Part shown: piece after piece, positions 24,035 to 32,217 of the stretch
How the letters are laid out: each line of letters opens with the position of its first letter
How positions within the stretch are numbered: the first letter of the stretch is position 1
Source of the DNA: Spirochaetaceae bacterium
GTDB taxonomy: Bacteria > Spirochaetota > Spirochaetia > Treponematales > Breznakiellaceae
Direction of reading: 5' to 3'
DNA length: 32,224 nucleotides
Assembly: GCA_031288215.1 (NCBI GenBank)
Contig: JAITRV010000023.1
Coordinates: 1-32,224, forward strand
Made by a program: the position numbers and the translations under genes
The notes under the pieces: model-generated
Database searches by the model: none
Seen by the model: the letters and a program-made list of their open reading frames with translations, nothing else
What the model was told of the DNA's origin: nothing

Positions 24035-24982
24035 ATGGATGTCAATACGAAAAAACTCAAGAAAAATGCCTTTCGGGTTACGAAACAGCGAGGCTTAACC
24101 GCTTCCCGAATCAGGATTCCCGGAGGCCACTTAGCGGCAAATTATTTGGGAATTATTCAGGAAATTGCCGAACACTATGGCGATGGATCGGTACACCTTA
24201 CCACACGGCAGGGATTTGAGATACCGGGAATCCGCTTTGAGGATATGCCCAAAATCAATGCCTTACTGCAGCCCGTGATCAGCGGGCTTGAAATCAACCA
24301 GGGGCATCCTGGGGAAGGGTACAGCGCCTCGGGAACCCGGAATATTGCGGCCTGTATTGGGAACCGGGTCTGTCCCTACGCCTGTTATGACACCACCGGT
24401 TTTGCGCAGCGGATTGAAAAGGCCGTCTTCCCCCATGATTTTCATTTTAAGATTGCCCTTACCGGCTGCCCCAACGACTGTGCCAAGGTTCGGCTTCACG
24501 ATTTTGGCATCATTGGCATGACCGAGCCTCAATTTGAAAGGGATCGTTGTGTAACGTGCCGGGCCTGCATCAAAACCTGTAAGAAAAAATCCGTAGAAGC
24601 CCTTCGGGAAATCAATTACCGTCCCAGCCGTAATGAACAGCTCTGTATCGGCTGCGGGGAGTGTGTTCTGCAGTGTCCGATGGCGGCTTGGCAGAGAAGT
24701 ACGGATAGGTATTACCGTCTGACCCTCTTCGGCAGAACGGGCAAACGTAATCCCCGGCTGGGAATTGATTTTATAAAATGGGTTGATGAGGAAAGTATTA
24801 TCAAGATAATCGTCAATACCTATGCCTATGTGGAAAAATACATCGATCTCCATGCCCCGGGAGGAAAGGAACATATCGGATACATCGTCGATCGTACCGG
24901 TTTTGAGGAATATAAACGATGGGCGTTGAAGGATGTTACCCTGCCGCCCCGAGCGGAAGTGAACCATCCCTTGTATTGGTAA
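24035..24982 (+). CDS. asrC: Anaerobic sulfite reductase subunit C, siroheme enzyme (AsrC)
   Basis: 315 residues from ATG 24035 with GAGGAG 7 nt upstream; an earlier TTG is unlikely. Siroheme/[4Fe-4S] ligands lie in C-I-G-N-R-V-C-P-Y-A-C and T-G-C-P-N-D-C-A-K. Two further ferredoxin motifs are inserted (C-V-T-C-R-A-C-I-K-T-C and C-I-G-C-G-E-C-V-L-Q-C-P), typical of AsrC. It performs a six-electron reduction: sulfite to sulfide is the known family reaction, nitrite to ammonia is chemically equivalent. Next to a nitrate-reductase-like gene, the latter is plausible. Confidence 0.92.
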   Translation: MDVNTKKLKKNAFRVTKQRGLTASRIRIPGGHLAANYLGIIQEIAEHYGDGSVHLTTRQGFEIPGIRFEDMPKINALLQPVISGLEINQGHPGEGYSASGTRNIAACIGNRVCPYACYDTTGFAQRIEKAVFPHDFHFKIALTGCPNDCAKVRLHDFGIIGMTEPQFERDRCVTCRACIKTCKKKSVEALREINYRPSRNEQLCIGCGECVLQCPMAAWQRSTDRYYRLTLFGRTGKRNPRLGIDFIKWVDEESIIKIIVNTYAYVEKYIDLHAPGGKEHIGYIVDRTGFEEYKRWALKDVTLPPRAEVNHPLYW

Positions 24983-24997
24983 CACGCTTATAGCGTG
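24983..24997. other. Short hairpin between convergent genes
   Basis: CACGCT-TAT-AGCGTG directly after the asrC stop, 6-bp perfect stem, no T-tract on either strand. It may be a weak bidirectional end signal in the 44-bp gap between asrC and lpdA. Confidence 0.35.
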
Positions 24998-25026
24998 AGG
25001 ATGTCCCTCGCGAACCTGTTGACGGC

Positions 25027-26499
25027 TTAGAGCCCGCCCCTGTCTATGGCGTCCTTTGCCGCTTGGGCGATAGTTTCACTGTATGAGGGATGGGGGAACA
25101 CGGTTGCCGCGATCGCTTCCGCTGTGGCGCCGGACTGAATGCACTGCAGCGCCCAGGGGATGATCTCCGTGGCCCGGTTGCAGAAAAACTGCGCTCCGAT
25201 AAGGGCGCGCTTTTCTGCATGGAATACCAGTTTGACAAAACCCCGGTCCATATTTTCCAGTACCGCCCTCCCGTTGGATCCGAAGACCCCCTTCCCCGCT
25301 CTTGCGGGTATTCCCTGCTCCGCCGCTTCCGCCAGGCTGAGTCCCGCACAGGAAATCTCCGGGACCGTGTATATGCAGACCGGTACGATCCGGCGCGGGC
25401 TTGCGGAAAGCGCGGGCGTCTTCTTGACTGATTCGGCGATACGGAGGGCGGCATAAGTCCCCTGAGCTTCCGCCGCATGGGCGAGCTGAAGGCCCCCGCA
25501 AAAAGCCCCGCCGCTTATATCCCCCGCGGCGTAAATCCCGGGGATAGAACTCATCAGGGTATCATCGAGGCGGATAAACCCCTTGTCCGTTAATGCGGGG
25601 ATCAGGCCCGGCGCAAAGAGGGCCCCGGCATCGGGCTTTCTCCCCGCCGCCATGAGTATGGCGTCCGCTTCCACTGCATCTTGCCCGCCGGGAGGCCGGC
25701 TGGAGAACACGACCCGGAACGCGCCCCGCGCTTCCTCAATGGCTTCGATCCGTGAGCCGGTCAGGATCTTTACCCCCCGCTTCTTAAACTGCAGGGCAAG
25801 GTTCTGGCCGATTTCCCTGTCCATCGCGGCAAGCAGCGAGGGAAGGGCTTCAATGATCGTAACTTCGCTGCCAAAGGCGCTGTAGGCGGCGGCGAATTCG
25901 ACCCCGATAACTCCGCCGCCGATGATGGCAAGCCGCGGCGGAATTCCCGCCGACGGCCCGTGGGGGAATAAAGCGCCATTTGAAAAAATTCCCTCCCCGT
26001 CCAGAACATCATCGCTGGTATACACGCCGCAGCGGTCATTTCCCGGTATGGGGAGCCGCGCCGCCGCCGTACCGGCGGCAAGCAGGATTGCCCGCGCCCC
26101 GATGCACTGCCCCTCACCGCCCGCGCCCCGGATCGACACGCGGCCCGGCTCCTCGATCCGGGCTTCACCGGCTTCGATACGGACCCCTGCCTTGAGGAGG
26201 GCGGCGGTCTGGTTTTTTCTCAGGCTTTGTACAACCCGGTTCTTCCAGCCGGCAAGGCGGAAAAAGTCGAATCCCGGCGGCCCCACGGAAAGGCCGTAGC
26301 GTTCCCCCTCCCGAATATCCCGCAGCAGTTCAGCGCCCCGGAGAAAGACCTTCGTGGGGATACAGCCCCGGTTAAGGCAGGTCCCGCCTATGTCCGCCTT
26401 TTCAGCCAGGCAGACGCTTAATCCCAGAGAACGGGCCTTGAAGGCCGCCGAAGCTCCCGCCGGCCCGGATCCGATAATAACAAGATCAAATTGTTCCAT
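25027..26499 (-). CDS. lpdA: Dihydrolipoamide dehydrogenase (glycine cleavage L protein)
   Basis: 490 residues from ATG 26499; the longer frame upstream only overlaps lplA. Redox disulfide Cys41/Cys46 in G-G-T-C-L-N-R-G-C-I-P-T-K, FAD motif I-I-G-S-G-P-A-G-A-S-A, NAD motif I-I-G-G-G-V-I-G-V-E-F, Y-A-A-G-D-I-S-G near residue 320, and the C-terminal F-P-H-P-S-Y-S-E catalytic His/Glu pair. It reoxidises the lipoyl arm of GcvH with NAD+. It overlaps lplA by 14 bp and is last in the gcv operon. Confidence 0.93.
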   Translation of the reverse strand: MEQFDLVIIGSGPAGASAAFKARSLGLSVCLAEKADIGGTCLNRGCIPTKVFLRGAELLRDIREGERYGLSVGPPGFDFFRLAGWKNRVVQSLRKNQTAALLKAGVRIEAGEARIEEPGRVSIRGAGGEGQCIGARAILLAAGTAAARLPIPGNDRCGVYTSDDVLDGEGIFSNGALFPHGPSAGIPPRLAIIGGGVIGVEFAAAYSAFGSEVTIIEALPSLLAAMDREIGQNLALQFKKRGVKILTGSRIEAIEEARGAFRVVFSSRPPGGQDAVEADAILMAAGRKPDAGALFAPGLIPALTDKGFIRLDDTLMSSIPGIYAAGDISGGAFCGGLQLAHAAEAQGTYAALRIAESVKKTPALSASPRRIVPVCIYTVPEISCAGLSLAEAAEQGIPARAGKGVFGSNGRAVLENMDRGFVKLVFHAEKRALIGAQFFCNRATEIIPWALQCIQSGATAEAIAATVFPHPSYSETIAQAAKDAIDRGGL

Positions 26500-27547
26500 G
26501 TGTGGTTTCCTTACAGAGGGGTGTAACCGGTTCAAATACCATGGCGGCAATATCGCCGGCGTATCGCCGGAATTCACTCCCCGCGGGATAGGCCGCCGTC
26601 AGTTTTTCTGTCAGAACCTCCGGATTAAAATCGGCTCCTTTAAGCCGTTCCGCCGCGTCAAGAATAAAATCGCTGTCCATGGCATCGGAAAAGATATGAG
26701 CGGCGGCGATACGGTTTTCCTTCACCTCAAAATGCAGTTCCACCCCGCCCCAGGGGAAACGGCGTACCGCCTTAAACCGGAAACGCGGGTTTTTGCCGTA
26801 CTTCCACTCCGGTGAGGAAAACCGCGCTTCAAGGTCCTTCATCCGTTCCCCGCTTCCTTCAAAGAGATCCGGCGGAGACTCCCGCGGCATCTCTGCCGCC
26901 GGTATTTCCGCGCTCATACCGTAGACTTCGTCAAAAGCGGCGCAGAGGCTCTTGATAAGGGCCGGAATGGTAAGACCCGGCTGACAATCCCCCAGGTTCA
27001 CCATGCGGCTCCGTACGGATTCTACGCCCTTGCTTTGGATTTTGTCGGCGGACACCGAGAGGTAGCGGCCCGCCGCGCTCAGATCGGTCCGCACCAGCAG
27101 GGTACCGTGATGATAGGCGTTCTTTCCGGCCCGGTAGAAGGCATTGCCGGAGAATTTGCGGCCGTCGGTCTCAATATCGTTGCGTCCGGTCCGTCTCGCG
27201 TCGATCCCAAGATTTCTGACCGCCCTCAGAATCACTTCGCTCTGCCGTTCCAGGTCGTAGTCTTCCCGGGGCATGAGAAAGGTAAAGTTAAGATTCCCCG
27301 CATCGTGAAACACCGCGCCGCCCCCGGAAAGGCGGCGGGCCAGGAAACCCCCGTCCCGTTCCAGTTCTTCTATCCGGCATTCGGCCCAGGCGTTTTGATT
27401 CCGCCCGATAACCACGGTCCGGTGGTTTTGCCACAGGTAGAAGATACAGGTCTCGGGGGGAACCTTTTCCAGCAGGTACGCTTCCCGGGCGATATTCCGG
27501 TACGGGTTGGTAGTCCCGGTACGGACAACAATACCCCGGCGTATCAT
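26486..27547 (-). CDS. lplA: Lipoate-protein ligase A
   Basis: 353 residues. Attaches free lipoate to a lysine of GcvH via lipoyl-AMP. Key motifs are R-R-L-S-G-G-G-A-V-F-H-D, N-L-N-F-T-F, and G-R-K-F-S-G-N-A-F with the lipoate-contacting lysine, then the H-G-T-L-L-V segment. A C-terminal accessory domain of ~100 residues (from about 250) is present, as in E. coli LplA. It overlaps gcvPB by 4 bp, so supply of the cofactor is tied to the enzyme. Confidence 0.93.
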   Translation of the reverse strand: MIRRGIVVRTGTTNPYRNIAREAYLLEKVPPETCIFYLWQNHRTVVIGRNQNAWAECRIEELERDGGFLARRLSGGGAVFHDAGNLNFTFLMPREDYDLERQSEVILRAVRNLGIDARRTGRNDIETDGRKFSGNAFYRAGKNAYHHGTLLVRTDLSAAGRYLSVSADKIQSKGVESVRSRMVNLGDCQPGLTIPALIKSLCAAFDEVYGMSAEIPAAEMPRESPPDLFEGSGERMKDLEARFSSPEWKYGKNPRFRFKAVRRFPWGGVELHFEVKENRIAAAHIFSDAMDSDFILDAAERLKGADFNPEVLTEKLTAAYPAGSEFRRYAGDIAAMVFEPVTPLCKETTHGTI

Positions 27548-28980
27548 GGTGCGGTATAGCGCAGTACCGGCTGCCGCGCGGCTTTTGCCTCATCGGGACG
27601 TCCGATAACCGTATTCCTCGGCGCCGCATGGAGGCTTTCCCTGTCCTCCTGGATTTGCCGGTAAATAGACAAAAATGCCGCCGCCGCCTCGTCCAGGGTC
27701 TCCTTCGATTCGGTCTCCGTGGGTTCCACCATGAGGGCCTCGTGGACGATGAGGGGAAAGTAGATGGTCGGCGGATGCATCCCCCGGTCCTGGAGGGCTT
27801 TGGCGACATCCAGGGCGGAGACCCCATGGGAAGCCTTGAGTTTTTCCAGGGAGATGACGAACTCGTGCATACAGGGCCCCGGATATGCGGGGGGAAATTT
27901 ATCCCGCAGTTTTTCCATCAGGTAGTTGGCGTTGAGTACCGCGTTCCGGGCTACTTCGGGAATATTTTCCCTTCCCAGGGAGAACAGGTAGGCCAGGGCC
28001 TTCACGATGACGAGAAAGTTTCCCCGGAAGGCCCGTACCCGGCCTATGCTGAGGGACGGCCCTGCCTCCGGCGAAGGGAGCGCCGCGGCACGGCAGGTCC
28101 CCGAGAGGGGCAGAAAGGGCGTGAGGAAACTTTTGCAGCCGATGACGCCGGAACCCGGTCCGCCGCCGCCGTGGGGGGTGGAGAAGGACTTGTGCAGGTT
28201 AAAATGAATGACGTCAAAACCCATATCGCCGGGACGCACGATGCCCATGACGGCGTTGAGGTTTGCCCCGTCGTAGTAGGTAAGTCCTCCCGCATCATGG
28301 ACGATTCGGGTAATTTCAAGGATATTGGGATCGAAGATCCCCGCCGTATTGGGATTGGTGAGCATGAGGGCCGCCGTATCAGGCCCCACGGCGGCCTTCA
28401 GCGTCTCAAGGTCCACACAGCCGTCAGGCCCGGAGGGGACATTCACCACCGAAAACCCCGCCATGACCGCGCTGGCGGGATTGGTGCCGTGGGCGCTGTC
28501 GGGGACGATGATTTTCGTGCGGGCCGTGTCGCCCCGGTTCTGGTGGTATGCCTTGAAGAGGAGCAGCCCGGTGAATTCGCCATGGGCTCCCGCCGCGGGC
28601 TGGAAGTTCATGGCGTCCATCCCGGCTATTTCGCAGAGGTATTGGGCGGCAAGGTCCAGAACCTTGAGACAGCCCTCCAGGGTATGTTCCGGCTGGAGGG
28701 GGTGAACGCCGGTGAAACCGGGAAGGTCCGCCAGTTCTTCGTTTATCTTGGGGTTGTATTTCATGGTACAGGAACCCAGGGGATAAAACCCGTCATTCAC
28801 CCCGAAAACCCGTTTTGCCAGGGCGCTGTAATGCCGGGATATCTGGTTTTCGTCCAGGCTGGGAAGGCGGAGGGGCGTTTTCCGCGCCGCCTGGGGGGAG
28901 AGGGGAGCGTCAGGCACGTCGCAGGGGGGAAGCACGGAACAGCCGACGCCAGGTTTGCTTTTTTCAAAAATCAATTTCAT
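27544..28980 (-). CDS. gcvPB: Glycine decarboxylase (P protein) subunit 2
   Basis: 478 residues. PLP-binding half of the split P protein, with catalytic Lys264 in D-V-I-H-F-N-L-H-K-S-F-S-T-P-H-G-G-G-G-P. P-L-G-S-C-T-M-K-Y-N-P, D-S-A-H-G-T-N-P-A-S-A and E-P-T-E-T-E-S-K are usual landmarks. With subunit 1 it decarboxylates glycine and loads methylamine on GcvH. Its ATG overlaps the gcvPA stop by 4 bp. Confidence 0.97.
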   Translation of the reverse strand: MKLIFEKSKPGVGCSVLPPCDVPDAPLSPQAARKTPLRLPSLDENQISRHYSALAKRVFGVNDGFYPLGSCTMKYNPKINEELADLPGFTGVHPLQPEHTLEGCLKVLDLAAQYLCEIAGMDAMNFQPAAGAHGEFTGLLLFKAYHQNRGDTARTKIIVPDSAHGTNPASAVMAGFSVVNVPSGPDGCVDLETLKAAVGPDTAALMLTNPNTAGIFDPNILEITRIVHDAGGLTYYDGANLNAVMGIVRPGDMGFDVIHFNLHKSFSTPHGGGGPGSGVIGCKSFLTPFLPLSGTCRAAALPSPEAGPSLSIGRVRAFRGNFLVIVKALAYLFSLGRENIPEVARNAVLNANYLMEKLRDKFPPAYPGPCMHEFVISLEKLKASHGVSALDVAKALQDRGMHPPTIYFPLIVHEALMVEPTETESKETLDEAAAAFLSIYRQIQEDRESLHAAPRNTVIGRPDEAKAARQPVLRYTAP

Positions 28981-30299
28981 CGTATACCTTCCTCAAGGAG
29001 CCTTTTCAGTGTATCGATTTCCGCTTTGGTGTTAAGTTCCGTAACACACCAGAGGAGGCGGTTGCCGGGCAGGGGATAGCCGCCCAGGATGCCGTGACCT
29101 TCAAGAAGGCGGAGGGTCTTTTCCGTATCAGGACATTGGGTCACAAATTCGTTGAAGAACTCGCCGTTGAAAACAAGCGAAAAACCGGGAATCGAGGAGA
29201 TCTGTTGTGCCCCGTAGACCGCCTTGGCATGACACTGCCTGGCGGCCTCTGCAAAACCCGCCGATCCCATGACGGTAAGGTATACCGCCGCGGTCAGGGC
29301 GCAGTGGGCCTCGTTGGAACAGACGTTGCTGGAAGCCTTCTCCCGGCGTATATGCTGTTCCCGGGCCTGGAGGGTCAGTACAAAAGCCCGTTCCCCCCTG
29401 GTATCGGTGGTTTCGCCGACGATCCTCCCGGGGAGTTTTCGCATCAGGGGACTCTTACAGGCCATAAACCCCAGGTAGGGCCCGCCGAATGCCAGGGGCA
29501 TTCCCAGGGGCTGTCCTTCGCCCACCGCGATATCCGCGCCGCAGGCGCCGGGGCTTTCCATGATCCCCAATGACAGGGGGTTAACCCCTTCAACCAGGAG
29601 GGCCTTCGCGGCATGGACAATGGCGGCAGCCCTGGGAGCGTCTTCGATAAGGCCGAAGAAGTTCGGATTCTGAAGGTAAAAACAGGCGGCGCTTTTATCG
29701 CTGCCTATTTCCTTTTCCAGGGCGGCCAGATCGGTCCTGCCGTCCTCCCCTGGGGGAATGAGGGTAACCGGAAGCCCATAGGCCCAGCAGTAGGTCCGGA
29801 TCGTTTCAATGACCTGGGGATGCGCCGAAGCGGAAACATACACCCGGTTCTTCCCCCGATCGCGGCACATATTTATCCCCTCCGCCGCGGCGCTGGCCCC
29901 GTCGTAGATTGAGGCGTTGGAAACATCCATTCCCGTAAGCTCGCCGATCATGCTCTGATATTCAAAGATGGACTGGAGCAGGCCCTGGCTCAGCTCGGCC
30001 TGATAGGGGGTATAGGCGGTAATGAAACTCTCATGGGAACAGATCCGTTTAACCACCGCGGGTATGTAATGGCGATAGGCTCCGGCCCCCCGGAACATTA
30101 CCGGGAAAACCTTGTTTTCCTCCGCCAAGGCGCCAATCTTCCGGGCGGTCTCCAATTCCGCCATACCCGCGGGAAGGCGCAGTTCTTTAAGCCGCATTTT
30201 CTCAGGAACCGCCGCGAAAAGTTCATCCACCGATTGTTTGCCTATGGCCTTAAGCATCTCCCGGCGATCCGCGTCGGTATTTGGAATATAGGAGCCCAT
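28977..30299 (-). CDS. gcvPA: Glycine decarboxylase (P protein) subunit 1
   Basis: 440 residues. Y-I-P-N-T-D-A-D-R-R-E-M-L at the N terminus, F-R-G-A-G-A-Y-R-H-Y-I-P, T-A-Y-T-P-Y-Q-A-E-L-S-Q-G and A-S-I-Y-D-G-A-S-A are all characteristic. It lacks the PLP lysine, as expected for this half. It starts 2 bp after the gcvH stop. Confidence 0.97.
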   Translation of the reverse strand: MGSYIPNTDADRREMLKAIGKQSVDELFAAVPEKMRLKELRLPAGMAELETARKIGALAEENKVFPVMFRGAGAYRHYIPAVVKRICSHESFITAYTPYQAELSQGLLQSIFEYQSMIGELTGMDVSNASIYDGASAAAEGINMCRDRGKNRVYVSASAHPQVIETIRTYCWAYGLPVTLIPPGEDGRTDLAALEKEIGSDKSAACFYLQNPNFFGLIEDAPRAAAIVHAAKALLVEGVNPLSLGIMESPGACGADIAVGEGQPLGMPLAFGGPYLGFMACKSPLMRKLPGRIVGETTDTRGERAFVLTLQAREQHIRREKASSNVCSNEAHCALTAAVYLTVMGSAGFAEAARQCHAKAVYGAQQISSIPGFSLVFNGEFFNEFVTQCPDTEKTLRLLEGHGILGGYPLPGNRLLWCVTELNTKAEIDTLKRLLEEGIR

Positions 30300-30301
30300 A
30301 G

Positions 30302-30679
30302 TTACTCCTGGGGGAGCAGCGAACGGTATGCTGCCGCGGAGATCAATTCGCCCCCGGCGATAGTTCCCGTTCCGCGGATGAGCCAGGCCTCGTAGGGCGA
30401 TTTATTTATCAATTCGGGAGACGACAGGATTTCTTCGTTTATTTCCTTCACGGAACCGTTTATGGGGCTGAAAATATCAGACACCCCTTTGACGGATTCC
30501 ACATCCGCAAAGGAAACGCCGGCCGTTAAAGGGTCCCCCGCTTGGGGAAGGTTGACAAATACAATATCCCCCAATTCCTCCTGGGCATAATCGGTCAATC
30601 CTATTTCGATAATTCCCCCTTCCAGGATCTTCACCCACTCGTGGGTATTGGTATACTTGAGATTCTCCGGTACGTTCAT
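30302..30679 (-). CDS. gcvH: Glycine cleavage system H protein
   Basis: 125 residues, the standard length. Lipoyl-carrier domain with Lys64 in F-A-D-V-E-S-V-K-G-V-S-D as the modified residue; T-N-T-H-E-W-V near the N terminus and the I-G-L-T-D-Y-A-Q-E-E-L-G-D segment are conserved. It shuttles the aminomethyl group between P, T and L proteins. It lies 24 bp after gcvT with GGAG ahead of the ATG. Confidence 0.97.
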   Translation of the reverse strand: MNVPENLKYTNTHEWVKILEGGIIEIGLTDYAQEELGDIVFVNLPQAGDPLTAGVSFADVESVKGVSDIFSPINGSVKEINEEILSSPELINKSPYEAWLIRGTGTIAGGELISAAAYRSLLPQE

Positions 30680-30703
30680 AGTTCATTTCTCCTTGAAAAA
30701 TAG

Positions 30704-31789
30704 TTATTCAGCTTTGGTATAGAACGGCAGGGGATGGATTTCAGCCTCGATCCATCTGCCCCGCACGTCAACTTTTACGGCGGTTCCCGGTTTGGCAATG
30801 GCGGCGTCCACCAGGGCCATGGCAAAGGCCCCTTTCAGCCAGGGGCAGAAGGTACCCGAGGTCGTTTTTCCTGCCGCCTTTTCCTGAAAAAACACGTTCT
30901 CCTGTTCCCTGATTATACCCCGGCCGGTAACACGAAGGCCGGTCCTGATCCGTAAGGGCGTTTCTTTTCCGGCCAGGGCTTTCTTTCCGATAAAATCGGG
31001 TTTGTCCATTTTGACCGCAAAACCCAGGGCGGCCTCAAAGGGCGTCACGGTGTCATCCATTTCGTGACCGTAAAGAGGCATGGCCGCCTCCAGCCGCAGG
31101 GTGTCCCGGGCCCCAAGGCCGCAGGGCATGAGGCCTGCCGCTTTCCCCGCCTCAAGGAGGCGCTCCCAAAGGCCTTCGGCGTTTTCCGGGGAACAATAAA
31201 ACTCAAATCCCGTCTCGCCGGTATAGCCGGTCCGGGACACGATACAATCGATTCCCGCGACATTCCCCTTTTCGATCAGGGTATAGTATTTTTCGGGGAT
31301 GGTCTTTGAAAGGGAGGCGAGTATGGCTGGGGAAGCGGGCCCCTGAAGGGCAATCTGAGCAAGGGAGTCGGAAATATCTTCAAAGGAAACCGAGGGCCCT
31401 TCAAGGCGCTCCTTAATCCAGGCGGCGTCCTTGTCCCGGTTCGCCGCGTTTACCACCAGCATATACCGATCCGCTTCCATTTTACAGACCACCAGGTCAT
31501 CAACAATCCCGCCCGCCTCGTTGCACAGCAGGGTGTAGCGGACCCGGCCTATACCCATATCGGTAAAATCATTGCTCAGTATACGCTGGAGATTGGACAG
31601 GGCATCGTTGCCCCGGATAACCAATTCGCCCATGTGGGAAACATCAAAAAGACCGGCGCATTTCCGCACCCCGTTATGTTCGGCAATAACGCCCTGCTCA
31701 TACTGTACGGGAAGCAGATAGCCCCCAAAGGGAACGAGCTTCCCACCGTGATCTGTATGCCATTGATACAGGGGAGTTTTCTTTTCCAA
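30704..31789 (-). CDS. gcvT: Aminomethyltransferase (glycine cleavage T protein)
   Basis: 361 residues. Transfers the methylene carbon from GcvH to tetrahydrofolate and releases ammonia. F-D-V-S-H-M-G-E, G-G-I-V-D-D-L-V-V with the folate-site Asp, and A-R-D-T-L-R-L-E-A-A-M-P-L-Y-G-H-E are clear. The start is TTG at 31789, with AAGGAGG 5 nt upstream. First gene of the gcv operon, 135 nt after the hairpin that ends the riboswitch leader. Confidence 0.96.
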   Translation of the reverse strand: MEKKTPLYQWHTDHGGKLVPFGGYLLPVQYEQGVIAEHNGVRKCAGLFDVSHMGELVIRGNDALSNLQRILSNDFTDMGIGRVRYTLLCNEAGGIVDDLVVCKMEADRYMLVVNAANRDKDAAWIKERLEGPSVSFEDISDSLAQIALQGPASPAILASLSKTIPEKYYTLIEKGNVAGIDCIVSRTGYTGETGFEFYCSPENAEGLWERLLEAGKAAGLMPCGLGARDTLRLEAAMPLYGHEMDDTVTPFEAALGFAVKMDKPDFIGKKALAGKETPLRIRTGLRVTGRGIIREQENVFFQEKAAGKTTSGTFCPWLKGAFAMALVDAAIAKPGTAVKVDVRGRWIEAEIHPLPFYTKAE

Positions 31790-31924
31790 ATCAGCCTCCT
31801 TCAGAAGAATAGACGCTCAACCCCATTGGAAACCCGTCCCAGCCGCCCTCAGACTGCTGTTCTTGTTTCGATGGAATCAGGCTAAACCCCGTCACCCCCT
31901 ATGAGGGCTCGATGGTTCAGCCAC

Positions 31925-31949
31925 AAGAAGCCCGACAATCGGGCTTCTT
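31925..31949 (-). terminator. Attenuator-like hairpin after the glycine riboswitch
   Basis: Perfect 11-bp stem: AAGAAGCCCGA, loop TTG, TCGGGCTTCTT read on the minus strand. The U-tract is short (TTCTT then G), so termination would be modest. It begins a few bases after P1 of the second aptamer, the usual place for the expression platform. Confidence 0.55.
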
Positions 31950-31954
31950 ATGCG

Positions 31955-32171
31955 CTCCGTCTATTAACCTGAAAGATTCTTTCCCGTAAAACGCCGGGAA
32001 ATTGCCTCTTCGGTGTCTTGATGATAAATAAAAGTGCCCCTCCCATTTATAATCAAGCCTTTTCGGAGTTTCGTCGGAATCCGGTACTTTTGCCTGAGAG
32101 TTTTTCGCATTTGCCCCTTCGGCGGCAGGAGCCGGAAGTCTCAACCCGGTTTACTGCCCTCTCCCGAATTC
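31955..32171 (-). ncRNA. Tandem glycine riboswitch (two aptamers)
   Basis: Read on the minus strand. Aptamer 1 (32171-32077): P1 arms GAATTCGG and CCGGATTC, core CCGAAGGGGCAAATGCG and CTCTCAGGCAAAAGTACC. A short linker (GACGAAA) leads to aptamer 2 (about 32068-31955): P1 arms CTCCG and CGGAG, core ACACCGAAGAGGCAATTT and TCTTTCAGGTTAATAGACGG. Both carry the conserved glycine-pocket sequences. Such switches usually turn gcv expression on when glycine is high, which fits the operon downstream. Confidence 0.93.
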
Positions 32172-32189
32172 GTCATCCGTATGAGGATA

Positions 32190-32217
32190 ATTGTAATACG
32201 GAATATAAAAAAGTCAA
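32190..32217 (-). promoter_or_regulatory. Promoter of the glycine cleavage operon
   Basis: Minus-strand TTGACT (32212-32217), 16-bp spacer, TACAAT (32190-32195). A start near 32183 would place the riboswitch about 12 nt into the transcript. Confidence 0.75.

Noticed and set aside
27628..29079. Long open frame antisense to gcvPB
   Set aside because: Same reason: low-complexity Gly/Arg/Val product opposite a well-conserved enzyme.
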